Shown: positions 18,540 to 27,284 of the stretch, piece after piece | Numbering within the stretch: position 1 is the first letter of the stretch | Layout: each line of letters starts with the position of its first letter | Made by a program: the position numbers and the translations under genes | Assembly: GCF_020829625.1 (NCBI RefSeq) | Contig: NZ_JAIVFX010000014.1 | Location: 119,103-183,102, forward strand | DNA length: 64,000 nt | Direction: 5' to 3' | From: Nostoc sp. XA010 | GTDB lineage: Bacteria; Cyanobacteriota; Cyanobacteriia; Cyanobacteriales; Nostocaceae | The notes under the pieces: generated by a model | Database searches by the model: none | Told to the model about the DNA's origin: nothing | What the model saw: the letters and a program-made list of their open reading frames with translations, nothing else

Positions 18540-18968
18540 ATGATTTTACTTGTAGAAGATAATCCTGATGATGAAGCGCTAACCCTACGCGCACTTAAGA
18601 AAAACAATATTATGAACGAGGTAATAGTGGCACGCGATGGAGTAGAAGCCCTAGACTATCTCTTTGGGAAAGGTGTATACGCCGATCGCGACATGAGCGT
18701 TATGCCGAATCTCATTCTCCTAGATTTGAAGTTGCCTAAAATGGATGGTTTGGAAGTTTTGCGACACCTGCGAAGCGACGACAGAACAAAAATCCTTCCC
18801 GTCGTCATTCTCACCTCCTCCAAGGAGGAGCAAGACTTAATCAATGGTTACAGCTTGGGTGCCAACAGCTATGTTCGCAAACCAGTAAACTTTTCTCAAT
18901 TCAGTGAAGCAGTGCGACAACTAGGATTGTACTGGTTTGTGTTGAACGAATCACCACCAAGGGTATAG
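18540..18968 (+). CDS. Rcp1-type single-domain response regulator
   Basis: This 142-residue stand-alone receiver has acidic residues VEDNPDDE, phospho-acceptor Asp62 in LILLDLKLPKMDG, switch Thr/Ser in VVILTSSKEEQD and the conserved Lys in YVRKPVNF. The layout, including the DGVEALDYLFG insertion, matches Rcp1, the partner of cyanobacterial phytochrome kinases. There is no output domain, so it probably relays phosphate or binds a protein. A taggaga ribosome-binding site lies nine bases before the ATG at 18540. It is almost certainly co-transcribed with the CHASE3 kinase. Confidence 0.9.
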   Translation: MILLVEDNPDDEALTLRALKKNNIMNEVIVARDGVEALDYLFGKGVYADRDMSVMPNLILLDLKLPKMDGLEVLRHLRSDDRTKILPVVILTSSKEEQDLINGYSLGANSYVRKPVNFSQFSEAVRQLGLYWFVLNESPPRV

Positions 18969-19039
18969 CTTACCGAAGAAGGCAGGGGACAGGGGGCAGG
19001 GGGCAGGGCTGACTTTCTTAATTACAAATTACGAATTAC

Positions 19040-20077
19040 ATGGGTATACCACTGCGCGTATTACTTGTTGAGGATTCAGAAGATGATGCTTTGTTGGTGC
19101 TGCGTGAACTGCAACGTGGTGGCTATCAAGTAACCTTTGAACGGATTGATACACCCACAGCCATGAAAGCTGCGATCGCAGGTCAAATATGGGATATCGT
19201 CATCTGTGATTATTCCATGCCTACCTTTAGCGCCCCTGCTGCATTGAAGCAAGTCAAGAAAAGTGGACTTGACTTGCCATTTATTATTGTTTCAGGAACT
19301 ATTGGTGAAGATACCGCAGTAGCAGCCATGAAAGCTGGTGCCCATGATTACATCATCAAAGGCAATTTAGCACGACTTATCCCTGCTGTTGCCCGCGAGT
19401 TACGTGAGGCACAGGTGAGACGGGAGCGTAAACAAGCACAGGAGCAGATTAAAGCATCGCTTCAAGAAAAAGAGGTGCTATTGAAAGAAATTCATCACCG
19501 GGTCAAAAATAATTTGCAGATTATTTCTAGTCTGCTCAACCTGCAAGCAGAGTATATCAAGGACAATCAAGCCCTTGAGGTATTCAAAGATAGTCAGAAC
19601 CGGATTGACTCAATGGCTCTGATCCACGAGAAACTATATCAATCTCAAGACTTGGCAAAGATTAATTTTGGTGAGTATATCCAAGATTTAGTAACTAATT
19701 TATTTTATTCATATAACGTTAATTCCAGCGCTATTACCTTAAAAATGAACGTTGAGGAGGTTTTTTTAGCCATTGATGCAGCTATTCCTTGCGGCTTGAT
19801 TATCAATGAACTTATTTCAAATTCCCTAAAATATGCCTTTCCCAAAAGAGAATTGGGAGAAATTTGTATTGAATTCTGCTCCATAGAAGCAAATTTATTC
19901 ACACTTACTATCAGTGATAATGGTGTCGGTTTTGCCCAAGATTTTGACTTTCAAGCTACAGAATCATTAGGTTTGCGATTAGTCAAAGGTCTAACACATC
20001 AGCTACAAGGCAATATCGATTTTATCAGCTATAACGGAGTAGAGTATAAAATTATATTCCCGATTAAAAGTTTATAA
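19040..20077 (+). CDS. Receiver - HisKA_2 histidine kinase hybrid
   Basis: This is a 345-residue soluble protein. The N-terminal receiver (about 6-125) has VEDSEDD, phospho-acceptor Asp57 in VICDYSMP and Lys in YIIKGN. A short coiled linker leads to a HisKA_2 dimerisation domain with EIHHRVKNNLQIISSLLNLQ (phospho-acceptor His at 152 or 153) and a HATPase with ELISNSLKYAF and DNGVGF. The receiver at the front means its kinase activity is probably gated by an upstream kinase. It has no obvious ribosome-binding site and sits 71 bp after the Rcp1-type gene, in the same direction. Confidence 0.88.
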   Translation: MGIPLRVLLVEDSEDDALLVLRELQRGGYQVTFERIDTPTAMKAAIAGQIWDIVICDYSMPTFSAPAALKQVKKSGLDLPFIIVSGTIGEDTAVAAMKAGAHDYIIKGNLARLIPAVARELREAQVRRERKQAQEQIKASLQEKEVLLKEIHHRVKNNLQIISSLLNLQAEYIKDNQALEVFKDSQNRIDSMALIHEKLYQSQDLAKINFGEYIQDLVTNLFYSYNVNSSAITLKMNVEEVFLAIDAAIPCGLIINELISNSLKYAFPKRELGEICIEFCSIEANLFTLTISDNGVGFAQDFDFQATESLGLRLVKGLTHQLQGNIDFISYNGVEYKIIFPIKSL

Positions 20078-20096
20078 AACTATAAGTTTAAAAATC

Positions 20097-22571
20097 ATGA
20101 ATCCAGTAAATATATTAGTTGTTGAAGATGAAATCATCGTAGCAATGGATATACAAAATCGGCTAAGAAAATTTGGATACACTGTTATGGGGCTTGCCGA
20201 TTCTGGAGAAGAAGCAATTAAGAAAGCAGCAGATAATTCTCTAGATTTAGTTTTAATGGATATTCATCTCAAAGGAAAGATGGACGGTGTGGAGGCCGCT
20301 CAAATAATTCATAATGTTTTTAAAATTCCAGTAATATATCTTACTGTTAATGCAGATGAATCAACATTGAATCGAGCAAAGGAAACAGAGCCATTTGGCT
20401 ACATTCTCAAGCCTTTCAAAGAAAAGGAATTAAAGTTCACTATTGAGATTACGCTTTCCAAACATCGAACAGAAAAAAAATTAAAACAGAATGAACAATG
20501 GCTGACTGCTGTACTTAAAAGTATTGGAGATGCTGTAATTACTAGCGATGAATCTGGATTTGTAACTTTTATGAATCCTATTGCAGAAGAGCTAACGGGT
20601 TGGAATTATTCAGATGCGTTTGGTAAAGAAGCAACAGAAATATTCAATATTGCTCATGAAGAGACTCGGATAATAATTGAAAGTCCCATCAAGCAAGTCC
20701 TTCGTTCTGGCGTTACTGTCAGTCTACCAGAAAAAACGATACTTATTACTAAAAACGGTACAGAAATCCCAATTGATGATAGTATTGCAGCGATTAAAGA
20801 TGATAACGGTAACATCACGGGTGCAGTTTGCGTTTTTCAGGATATTACCGAGCGTAAGCAGATATTGGAGGCACTAGCGCGTCGCCAGCAAGAATTCAAA
20901 GCACTAGTTGAAAATGCACCTGATATTATTTCCAGATTTAACACTCAATTGCGCTACGTTTACGTTAATCCAGTTATTGAAAAGGTTACAGGAATATCAG
21001 CCGAAACATTTATCGGCAAAACAAACGCAGAGTTAAATCTGCCAGAAGAATTTTGCCGGATATGCGATCGCAAGCTTGGGCAAGTTTTTCAAACTAAGGA
21101 AGAGACGGAGTTTGAATGCAGTTTAGCGATCGCTTCCCAAACAAAACATTACCATACCCGTCTTGTACCTGAGTTGGCTAGCGATGGCTCAGTATTTTTT
21201 GTTCTCAGTATTTCTCGCAACATTACTGCTCTAAAACTTGCAGAGGCGCAATTAATTTATGACGCTTTTCACGATATACTAACGGGTCTGCCAAACCGCG
21301 CCTTATTTATGGAACGACTAGAACGGGCGCTGATGCTGGCAAAACGACGTGCGAACTATACATTTGCTGTTCTCTTTCTAGACCTAGATCGCTTTAAAGT
21401 TGTCAACGACAGTCTCGGCCATACAATTGGTGATCAACTATTAACTGCCCTTGCTCGCAGACTGGAGAATTGCCTGCGTCTTGGAGACACAGTTGCTCGT
21501 CTAGGGGGAGATGAGTTTACGATTTTGCTTGAGGATATCAACAACATCCATGACGTAATAGGCGTAGTGGAGCGGATACACGAAGCTTTGACATCTGCGT
21601 TCCAACTCAGTGGATATGAGGTATTTACCACCGTCAGCATTGGCATTGCTTTAAATAAGGATAATTACAACCTACCAGAGGAACTACTGCGAGATGCTGA
21701 CATTGCAATGTATCGCGCTAAGACATTGGGTAAGGCACGCCATGAGATATTTGACTCAAGCATGTACAGGCAAATAACGGAGCTATTAGAGTTAGAGATG
21801 GATCTACGGCGGGCAGTTGAACACCAGGAGTTTCAGGTTTACTACCAGCCAATTGTGTTGTTAGAAACTTACAAAATTATTGGTTTTGAAGCTCTTGTTC
21901 GCTGGCAGCACCCACAACAGGGATTAATTCCTCCAGACAACTTTATTCCCCTAGCAGAAGAAACTGGGTTGATTATCCCTATTGGTTATTGGGTACTGAG
22001 CGAAGCTTGTCGGCAGATGCGTGCTTGGCAAATACAATTTCCTACTGACCCACTCTTGACAATCAGTGTAAATCTTTCCGCTAAACAGTTCTCACAGTCT
22101 GGGCTAATTGAGCAAATTTCCCAAATTATGCAAGAGACTGGTCTGGAAGGCAGCAATTTAAAGCTGGAGATTACTGAAAGCGTACTGATGGAAGATATAC
22201 AATCAGCAACTTTTATGCTCTTGCAACTGCAAGAAATGAATATCCAAATACACTTAGATGATTTTGGTATAGGCTATTCATCCTTGAGTTACCTGCACCG
22301 CTTTGCAAGTAATGCCTTGAAGATTGATCGTTCTTTTATTACCAAAATTGGTGCTAACGGCGAAAACTTGGAGATTGTTCAAGCGATCATCACCCTAGCC
22401 CAGAGTCTAAATATAGATGTAATAGCAGAGGGCGTAGAAACTGTAGAGCAACTGGCACTACTTAGAGCCATGAAATGCAAGTACGCACAGGGATATTTCT
22501 TCTCCAAACCCCTAGATAGTAAATCGATAGAAACATTACTTGCATCTGGCATTCAGCCGAGACAAGGATAG
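20097..22571 (+). CDS. REC-PAS-PAS-GGDEF-EAL cyclic-di-GMP signalling protein
   Basis: This 824-residue protein has a receiver at about 4-120 (VVEDEIIVAMDI, Asp in LVLMDIHLKG), then PAS domains at about 135-255 and 260-380. The GGDEF domain (about 385-550) has an intact GGDEF signature near residue 469 (RLGGDEFTILLED). The EAL domain (about 560-815) has FEALVRWQHP near 597, LDDFGIGYSSLSYL and EGVETVEQL. Both catalytic signatures are intact, so synthesis, hydrolysis or both are possible. It starts 19 bp after the REC-HisKA_2 kinase, its probable phosphodonor. No transmembrane segment. Confidence 0.92.
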   Translation: MNPVNILVVEDEIIVAMDIQNRLRKFGYTVMGLADSGEEAIKKAADNSLDLVLMDIHLKGKMDGVEAAQIIHNVFKIPVIYLTVNADESTLNRAKETEPFGYILKPFKEKELKFTIEITLSKHRTEKKLKQNEQWLTAVLKSIGDAVITSDESGFVTFMNPIAEELTGWNYSDAFGKEATEIFNIAHEETRIIIESPIKQVLRSGVTVSLPEKTILITKNGTEIPIDDSIAAIKDDNGNITGAVCVFQDITERKQILEALARRQQEFKALVENAPDIISRFNTQLRYVYVNPVIEKVTGISAETFIGKTNAELNLPEEFCRICDRKLGQVFQTKEETEFECSLAIASQTKHYHTRLVPELASDGSVFFVLSISRNITALKLAEAQLIYDAFHDILTGLPNRALFMERLERALMLAKRRANYTFAVLFLDLDRFKVVNDSLGHTIGDQLLTALARRLENCLRLGDTVARLGGDEFTILLEDINNIHDVIGVVERIHEALTSAFQLSGYEVFTTVSIGIALNKDNYNLPEELLRDADIAMYRAKTLGKARHEIFDSSMYRQITELLELEMDLRRAVEHQEFQVYYQPIVLLETYKIIGFEALVRWQHPQQGLIPPDNFIPLAEETGLIIPIGYWVLSEACRQMRAWQIQFPTDPLLTISVNLSAKQFSQSGLIEQISQIMQETGLEGSNLKLEITESVLMEDIQSATFMLLQLQEMNIQIHLDDFGIGYSSLSYLHRFASNALKIDRSFITKIGANGENLEIVQAIITLAQSLNIDVIAEGVETVEQLALLRAMKCKYAQGYFFSKPLDSKSIETLLASGIQPRQG

Positions 22572-22717
22572 AGTTACGAAGCATAAGCATTTAGCGGTAG
22601 GTTAGGGACATCCCATCCAAGAATTAAATTACTCAATTTCTACATCCAACATCACTATCCAATTTTTTCTCCCCCTGCCTTCCAAAACGATTGATTACTT
22701 TTTTAGTTGGAAGTCCT

Positions 22718-23182
22718 TTATTTACTCTCTTTCTCTCCTCTGGCTCGTTCCTGTGTCAAGCTATCAATAGCATCACCCAAGGCAGTAGTAAGGCTATTGC
22801 GGGTTTGAGCGTGGTTATCCTGCTCAGTTTTCAAAGCTTGCAAGAGGCGATCGCGTTCTTTGATTACGGTGATGAGTTTAGCTTGCAATTCCTCTACAGA
22901 TTTCAGTTGTTCTATTTCTTGTTGGATCGCTGTTACTGGTGTTCCAGCAGCCAGTGTCTCCATCTCAAGACCCTGAAGCTTATGCAATTCTGCCTTGAGG
23001 GATGCGATCGCCTGTTGGGACAATTGAGCATCTGTGCGCCGTTGTTCTGCTTCTGTGTTGTAAAGCTGACGCCATTTTTGGGCGCTTTCCCAAGCAGCAT
23101 CGCGATCGCTTTGAAGTCCCGCCATCTGCTCTTTGATTGTCTGGATTTCTGTCAACCACTCTTGTGTTAAATCTTGATTCAT
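22718..23182 (-). CDS. Coiled-coil protein of unknown function
   Basis: This 154-residue, Gln/Glu/Ala-rich protein is almost wholly helical: LTEIQTIKEQMAGLQSDRD, then EAEQRRTDAQLSQQAIASL, then a break at about 75-85 (ETLAAGTPVT) and another coil to the end. There is no signal peptide. The opposite strand is also open over almost the same span, but its product has no domain-like features, whereas this frame has clean heptads and the codon use of a cytosolic protein. It is convergent with the GGDEF-EAL gene. Confidence 0.65.
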   Translation of the reverse strand: MNQDLTQEWLTEIQTIKEQMAGLQSDRDAAWESAQKWRQLYNTEAEQRRTDAQLSQQAIASLKAELHKLQGLEMETLAAGTPVTAIQQEIEQLKSVEELQAKLITVIKERDRLLQALKTEQDNHAQTRNSLTTALGDAIDSLTQERARGEKESK

Positions 23183-23316
23183 AAATAATTTGTCATTAGT
23201 TTTTTTCCCAGCTCCCTACTCCCTACTAAGTATTATTGCGGTAAAAAGATAAATGCGATCGCTACGCAAAATTTGGCAAAGTAGTTAATAAAGCCGACCA
23301 GTTTTAACTCTAAATT

Positions 23317-24222
23317 ATGCCAAAGCCTCGTTTTTTACGCTTCTTTCGCCACCTCAATTGGGGCACGCTCAAAAAAACTTTTGCTAGGACAATGGAAAGA
23401 CGACTTTTTGGACTCGCCTCAGAAATCGCCTTCAATGCTATGTTATCTCTGTTTCCGGCAATTCTTGCGATCGTTACAGCCATTGGCTTATTAGCAGAAT
23501 CTTTACAAGCTACCTTTAAACAACTGGCGGTACAACTCAGTCAAGTCCTACCTGAACAAGCCCTGACTCTGATTCGTGATTTTGCTACCACAGAAATTAC
23601 TAATTCTAGAAACAGTGGTTTATTTTCTCTGAGCTTCGTATTAGCAATTTGGACTGCTTCTGGGGCGGTGAGTACCGCTATGACTGCCTTCGACCAAATC
23701 CATCAAATTCCTTCAGAAAGCATCCGTCCCTTTTGGAAAGCCAAGCTCGTCTCTCTGGCATTAACAGCCGGTACTATGTTGCTTTTAGTGTTGGCTTCTT
23801 TCTTGGTCTTTACCAGTGACCTACTGTTGGTAATGGTAGTACGCGGAAATGGTTCTTTGATTTTCTTGTTACATCTTTGGCAGCTGTTACGCTGGCCTTT
23901 AGCTTTAAGTATTGTTGCTGTCGCCTTTAGCTTTATATATCGCTATGGCCCAAGCCAATGGAACTCAGGCACACCAATGATGCCTGGAGCAATTTTAGCA
24001 GCTGTTTTCTGGGCGATGTTGTCTGCTCTATTTCGGCTTTATGTGGCGAATTTTGGCAATTATAATAAAGTCTATGGCGCAGTAGGGGCTGTAATAGTTT
24101 TAATGCTTTGGCTATCGATGAGTGCTGCGGTTCTGTTAATCGGCGATCAGTTGAACGTGACTGTCGGCGAAGATATGCGCCCAAAAGCACGTCAGGATCT
24201 CGTAAAAAATATTAAATTGTAA
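23317..24222 (+). CDS. YihY/BrkB-family membrane protein
   Basis: This 301-residue integral membrane protein of the YihY (formerly BrkB, once misnamed RNase BN) family has an amphipathic start FFRHLNWGTLKKTFART, the family hallmark ASEIAFNAMLSLFPAILA, and about six hydrophobic segments, ending in GAVIVLMLWLSMSAAVLLIG. The role is unsettled in the family; a transport or envelope function is usual speculation. The two following genes are on the same strand, 92 and then 19 bp apart. Confidence 0.85.
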   Translation: MPKPRFLRFFRHLNWGTLKKTFARTMERRLFGLASEIAFNAMLSLFPAILAIVTAIGLLAESLQATFKQLAVQLSQVLPEQALTLIRDFATTEITNSRNSGLFSLSFVLAIWTASGAVSTAMTAFDQIHQIPSESIRPFWKAKLVSLALTAGTMLLLVLASFLVFTSDLLLVMVVRGNGSLIFLLHLWQLLRWPLALSIVAVAFSFIYRYGPSQWNSGTPMMPGAILAAVFWAMLSALFRLYVANFGNYNKVYGAVGAVIVLMLWLSMSAAVLLIGDQLNVTVGEDMRPKARQDLVKNIKL

Positions 24223-24314
24223 ATATCGTTATAAATCCCTGAGAAAATTTTTGCAAAAGTTTAGTAGGGGAGTAGAATATCTAACGACTCAAGACAAACT
24301 TAGCGATCGCTTTC

Positions 24315-24821
24315 ATGCCTGATTCTCCTTTTCGATTTTCGATGATTGAACCTGATGCCAAAGCACCCACCTTGAAGCGCCTGCGTCAGTTAAGTCGGCT
24401 GCTGGATAATGTTATTACCATTCCTGGTACACAGATTGGTTTTGGTCTAGATCCAATTTTAGGACTTATACCTATTGGTGGTGATTTTTTGGGAATCATG
24501 TTTTCTAGCTACATCATCCTAGAAGCAGCGCGACTGGGTGTATCTAGAGCCACTTTAGGCAAAATGGTTCTAAATGTGATCATTGATGGCTTAGTAGGCG
24601 CTGTGCCTGTTTTGGGCGACTTTTTTGATTTTACCTGGCGAGCTAACACTAATAATATCAAGCTATTAGAAGATTACTTAAAGTTTCCTAGCCAGCAAAA
24701 GAGTGCAGACGGGTGGTTTATCTTTGGCGTTTTGGTAGGATTATTGCTGATTGCCATTGTTTTAGTAGCATTACCAGTGATACTAGTTAGAATGCTGTGG
24801 AACGCCTTAACTGGCGGTTAA
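24315..24821 (+). CDS. DUF4112 membrane protein
   Basis: This is a 168-residue protein. The DUF4112 core is visible as LRQLSRLLDNVITIPGTQIGFGLDPILGLIPIGGDFLG, here broken by hydrophobic stretches, followed by GLVGAVPVLGDFFDFTWRAN. A strong C-terminal membrane segment lies at about residues 132-160. Function is unknown. It lies 19 bp before the alpha/beta hydrolase gene and probably shares its transcript. Confidence 0.82.
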   Translation: MPDSPFRFSMIEPDAKAPTLKRLRQLSRLLDNVITIPGTQIGFGLDPILGLIPIGGDFLGIMFSSYIILEAARLGVSRATLGKMVLNVIIDGLVGAVPVLGDFFDFTWRANTNNIKLLEDYLKFPSQQKSADGWFIFGVLVGLLLIAIVLVALPVILVRMLWNALTGG

Positions 24822-24840
24822 ATTATTTATTAATAACGGA

Positions 24841-25773
24841 ATGAAAGATTGGTGGCAAGCTACTTTTCCGAAAGGGCGGCAAAGTCTAATTATTACTGAT
24901 GCTAAAGGTTATCCTGTACAAATTTCTTATGGCGAAAAAGGTAAAGGTAAACCGCTAATTCTATTACATGGCATGGGGAGTTGGAGCTATAACTGGCGCC
25001 ATAGTATAGCACCATTATCTAAATATTTTCGGGTAATTTGTTTTGATGCTAAAGGTTTTGGTTTTTCCGAAAAACCATTGTCGCGTAGAGAAGACAACGG
25101 TCATCAAGTTATTGAGTTTAAAAGAGTTATTGAGGCATTATGTGACGAACCCGCAGTGATTGTGGCTGAATCTTTGGGGGGATTGGTTGCCCTTGCCCTT
25201 GCTCAAGAAAATCCGCAGTTAGTCGGGCGACTTATAGTCGTAAACGTACCTATTTTTGCCGAACGTCTACCCCATTGGGCTATGTGGTTACTTGCCCAAA
25301 TACCCTTGGAAATAATACAAACAATTGATTCTTTACGTCTAGCATATTTGTTTGCACCTCTATTTAGAGAAATTATGGCGATAGAAAGACGTAGAGTATT
25401 ATTTGATCCATCAATTTTGACACAGGAAGATGTCTATTGGATAACTTACCCGTTTATTGAGCTACCTGGTACAGTTGCAAAAGTCGCTGAAGAGTTACAA
25501 ATAGCAGCGCGAGAAATTGAGAATTGGCAAGAAAATAAGCCTAATATGCTTACCAAAATTCAAAATAACCTAAGTGCAATTAAGTGCCCTACATTAGTTT
25601 TGTGGGGTGAGCAAGATAGTTGGTTTCCTGCTATTCATGGGGAAAAACTGCATCAAAATATTCCCAATTCTAAATTAAAAATTTTGTCTAACTGTTATCA
25701 TGATGCTTCATCTGGTGCTTTTGAAGCGTTGAATGCAGCGATTATTGACTTTTTACAAGATACTCATTTTTAA
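24841..25773 (+). CDS. Alpha/beta hydrolase
   Basis: This 310-residue protein has the alpha/beta-hydrolase fold. The oxyanion loop is LLHGMGSWSYNWRHS, the nucleophile elbow VAESLGGLVA (Ser111), the acid region LVLWGEQDSWFP and the catalytic His in NCYHDASSGAF. A cap region lies at about 140-225. There is no export signal. The substrate cannot be read. The DUF4112 gene directly upstream suggests work at or near a membrane. Confidence 0.85.
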   Translation: MKDWWQATFPKGRQSLIITDAKGYPVQISYGEKGKGKPLILLHGMGSWSYNWRHSIAPLSKYFRVICFDAKGFGFSEKPLSRREDNGHQVIEFKRVIEALCDEPAVIVAESLGGLVALALAQENPQLVGRLIVVNVPIFAERLPHWAMWLLAQIPLEIIQTIDSLRLAYLFAPLFREIMAIERRRVLFDPSILTQEDVYWITYPFIELPGTVAKVAEELQIAAREIENWQENKPNMLTKIQNNLSAIKCPTLVLWGEQDSWFPAIHGEKLHQNIPNSKLKILSNCYHDASSGAFEALNAAIIDFLQDTHF

Positions 25774-25852
25774 ATCTACATGAATTGCCCCTACGGGAAA
25801 TCAAGATTTTCACTGCCTTTTTGCATAAGTCCTAGAATTAAATAAAAAGAGA

Positions 25853-26020
25853 GTGGGAGGAAGCATATCAGTCAGCTTTCAAACTCCCACTCAGCCATTT
25901 GCTACTGAAGTGAACAGGAATGTATACAGACGTTGCCCTTATTTGGGGACTAATGCGTACTTCAACAACAACGCCGCATTTAATATTCCTGTTGCAGCAA
26001 ATGCCAAACCTGATTATTAA
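25853..26020 (+). CDS. Possible 55-residue peptide gene
   Basis: A GTG-initiated frame of 55 codons lies in an otherwise empty 589-bp gap. It begins MGGSISVSFQTPTQPFATEV, contains VYRRCPYLGTNAYFNNNAAF and ends VAANAKPDY. A purine-rich aaaaagagag lies just before the GTG. The composition (Asn, Ala, Tyr, one Cys, two adjacent Arg) looks more protein-like than random AT-rich DNA. I do not recognise the family. It could be a small peptide, a precursor peptide, or the tail of a decayed gene. Confidence is low because the start is weak and no homologue could be checked. Confidence 0.3.
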   Translation: MGGSISVSFQTPTQPFATEVNRNVYRRCPYLGTNAYFNNNAAFNIPVAANAKPDY

Positions 26021-26362
26021 TATTTATCTGCTGATAAAAATATTCTGCAAATAATTGGTAGAGATAGTTTTTTCTTGTAAATCACTTAGTAAATAGGGTT
26101 TTACAAAAGGGATTTTCTTACGTGGTAGTTGCTGATAACAAAACCCTTGAAGTCGTTTATCTTTGTACAATTTAACTTGGCTAATCAGAATCTGGTTGCC
26201 ATTTTGGCAAGTTTTTAAATTAAAAAATTGGTGTATTTGAATACAAATACTAGACCCAGACGAACAGACGAAGACGATAGAGATTAAGCTTATTGGGGAT
26301 TCCTGATAAACGATTCTTGGGCGATAGTATAACTGTAGATTCTTTCAATTCTCTTATCTACC

Positions 26363-27028
26363 ATGCCAAAACAGTCTATAGGTCTTGATAACCAACTCTA
26401 TAATTACCTTTTATCTGTTTCGTTGCGGGAACCGGAGATTCTTTTGAAGTTGCGCCAAGAAACCGCCAGGCATCCTCGAAGTGGAATGCAGATTTCACCA
26501 GAACAAGGGCAGTTTATGAGGCTTTTGGTACAGCTTATTGGAGCTAAGAAAACCCTGGAAGTTGGAGTCTTTACTGGTTATAGCTCACTTTCTGTAGCTT
26601 TGGCGCTCCCGGCTGATGGGAAGATAATCGCTGCTGATGTGAGTGAAGAATTTACTGCGATCGCCCGTCGATATTGGCAAGAAGCCGGGGTTGCTGATAA
26701 AATTGATCTGCGCTTGGCACCAGGTTTAGAAACTTTAGATCAGCTATTGGCAACTGGACAAGCCGAGACATTTGATTTTGCTTTTATTGATGCTGATAAA
26801 GAAAATTATGATGGATATTATGAGCGATCGCTACAATTAATACGTCCAGGTGGATTGATTGCTATTGATAATGTTTTATGGTCAGGACAAGTTGCTAACC
26901 CGCAAAATCAAGATGAAAGCACCCAAGCTATCCGGGCGCTCAACGAGAAGTTACATCATGACGAACGGATAACGCTCTCCCTTGTCCCCATCGCTGATGG
27001 ACTGACTTTAGCTATCAAGCGATCTTAG
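26363..27028 (+). CDS. SAM-dependent O-methyltransferase (caffeoyl-CoA OMT type)
   Basis: This 221-residue class I methyltransferase shows SAM-binding TLEVGVFTGYSSLSVALALP, FAFIDADKENYDGYYE (metal-binding Asp) and PGGLIAIDNVLWSGQV. This is the small cation-dependent O-methyltransferase family also found in other cyanobacteria, where members methylate catechol-type hydroxycinnamates in vitro. The native substrate is unknown. Length is standard. It stands alone and is convergent with the SLH-FAS1 gene. Confidence 0.88.
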   Translation: MPKQSIGLDNQLYNYLLSVSLREPEILLKLRQETARHPRSGMQISPEQGQFMRLLVQLIGAKKTLEVGVFTGYSSLSVALALPADGKIIAADVSEEFTAIARRYWQEAGVADKIDLRLAPGLETLDQLLATGQAETFDFAFIDADKENYDGYYERSLQLIRPGGLIAIDNVLWSGQVANPQNQDESTQAIRALNEKLHHDERITLSLVPIADGLTLAIKRS

Positions 27029-27100
27029 TATACTGATTTCTAGTTGTTTATATAGCAGTTCTCGACAAGCGTGAGGTACAATTTTGACCTCATTTCCATT

Positions 27101-27166
27101 CCTCTCTCCTAAAAGGAGAGAGGCTTTGAATTGTTCCCCATTCTCGTTTCGGGAAGGGAGTTAGGT
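27101..27166. repeat. Dispersed intergenic repeat with hairpin
   Basis: A hairpin at 27101-27123 (arms cctctctcct and aggagagagg, loop aaa) is followed by ttgaattgttccccattctc and gggaagggagttaggttt. An inverted copy of the same text is at 47564-47650. It lies downstream of the O-methyltransferase gene. Confidence 0.6.
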
Positions 27167-27245
27167 TTATTTGCATACTTATACCTTACTGGATTGAAAA
27201 TGGCTATAAATTACGCAAACAACAGCCGAGACTTTTATTTCTAGG

Positions 27246-27271
27246 TAGGGGCAATTCATGAATTGCCCCTA
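27246..27271. terminator. Perfect 26-bp palindrome between convergent genes
   Basis: The palindrome has the half-site taggggcaattca with no loop and sits 14 bases beyond the stop of the SLH-FAS1 gene, facing the O-methyltransferase gene. A near-copy lies between the next convergent pair, at 62041-62074. Position and symmetry fit a bidirectional terminator, but it may simply be a dispersed repeat that lands in 3' ends. Confidence 0.5.
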
Positions 27272-27284
27272 TTTCTATCTTCAA

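Noticed and set aside
22691..23170. 159-codon plus-strand frame opposite the coiled-coil gene at 22718-23182
   Set aside because: Nearly the same span, but its Phe/Cys/Leu-rich product looks like an antisense reading of Gln/Glu-rich helices.
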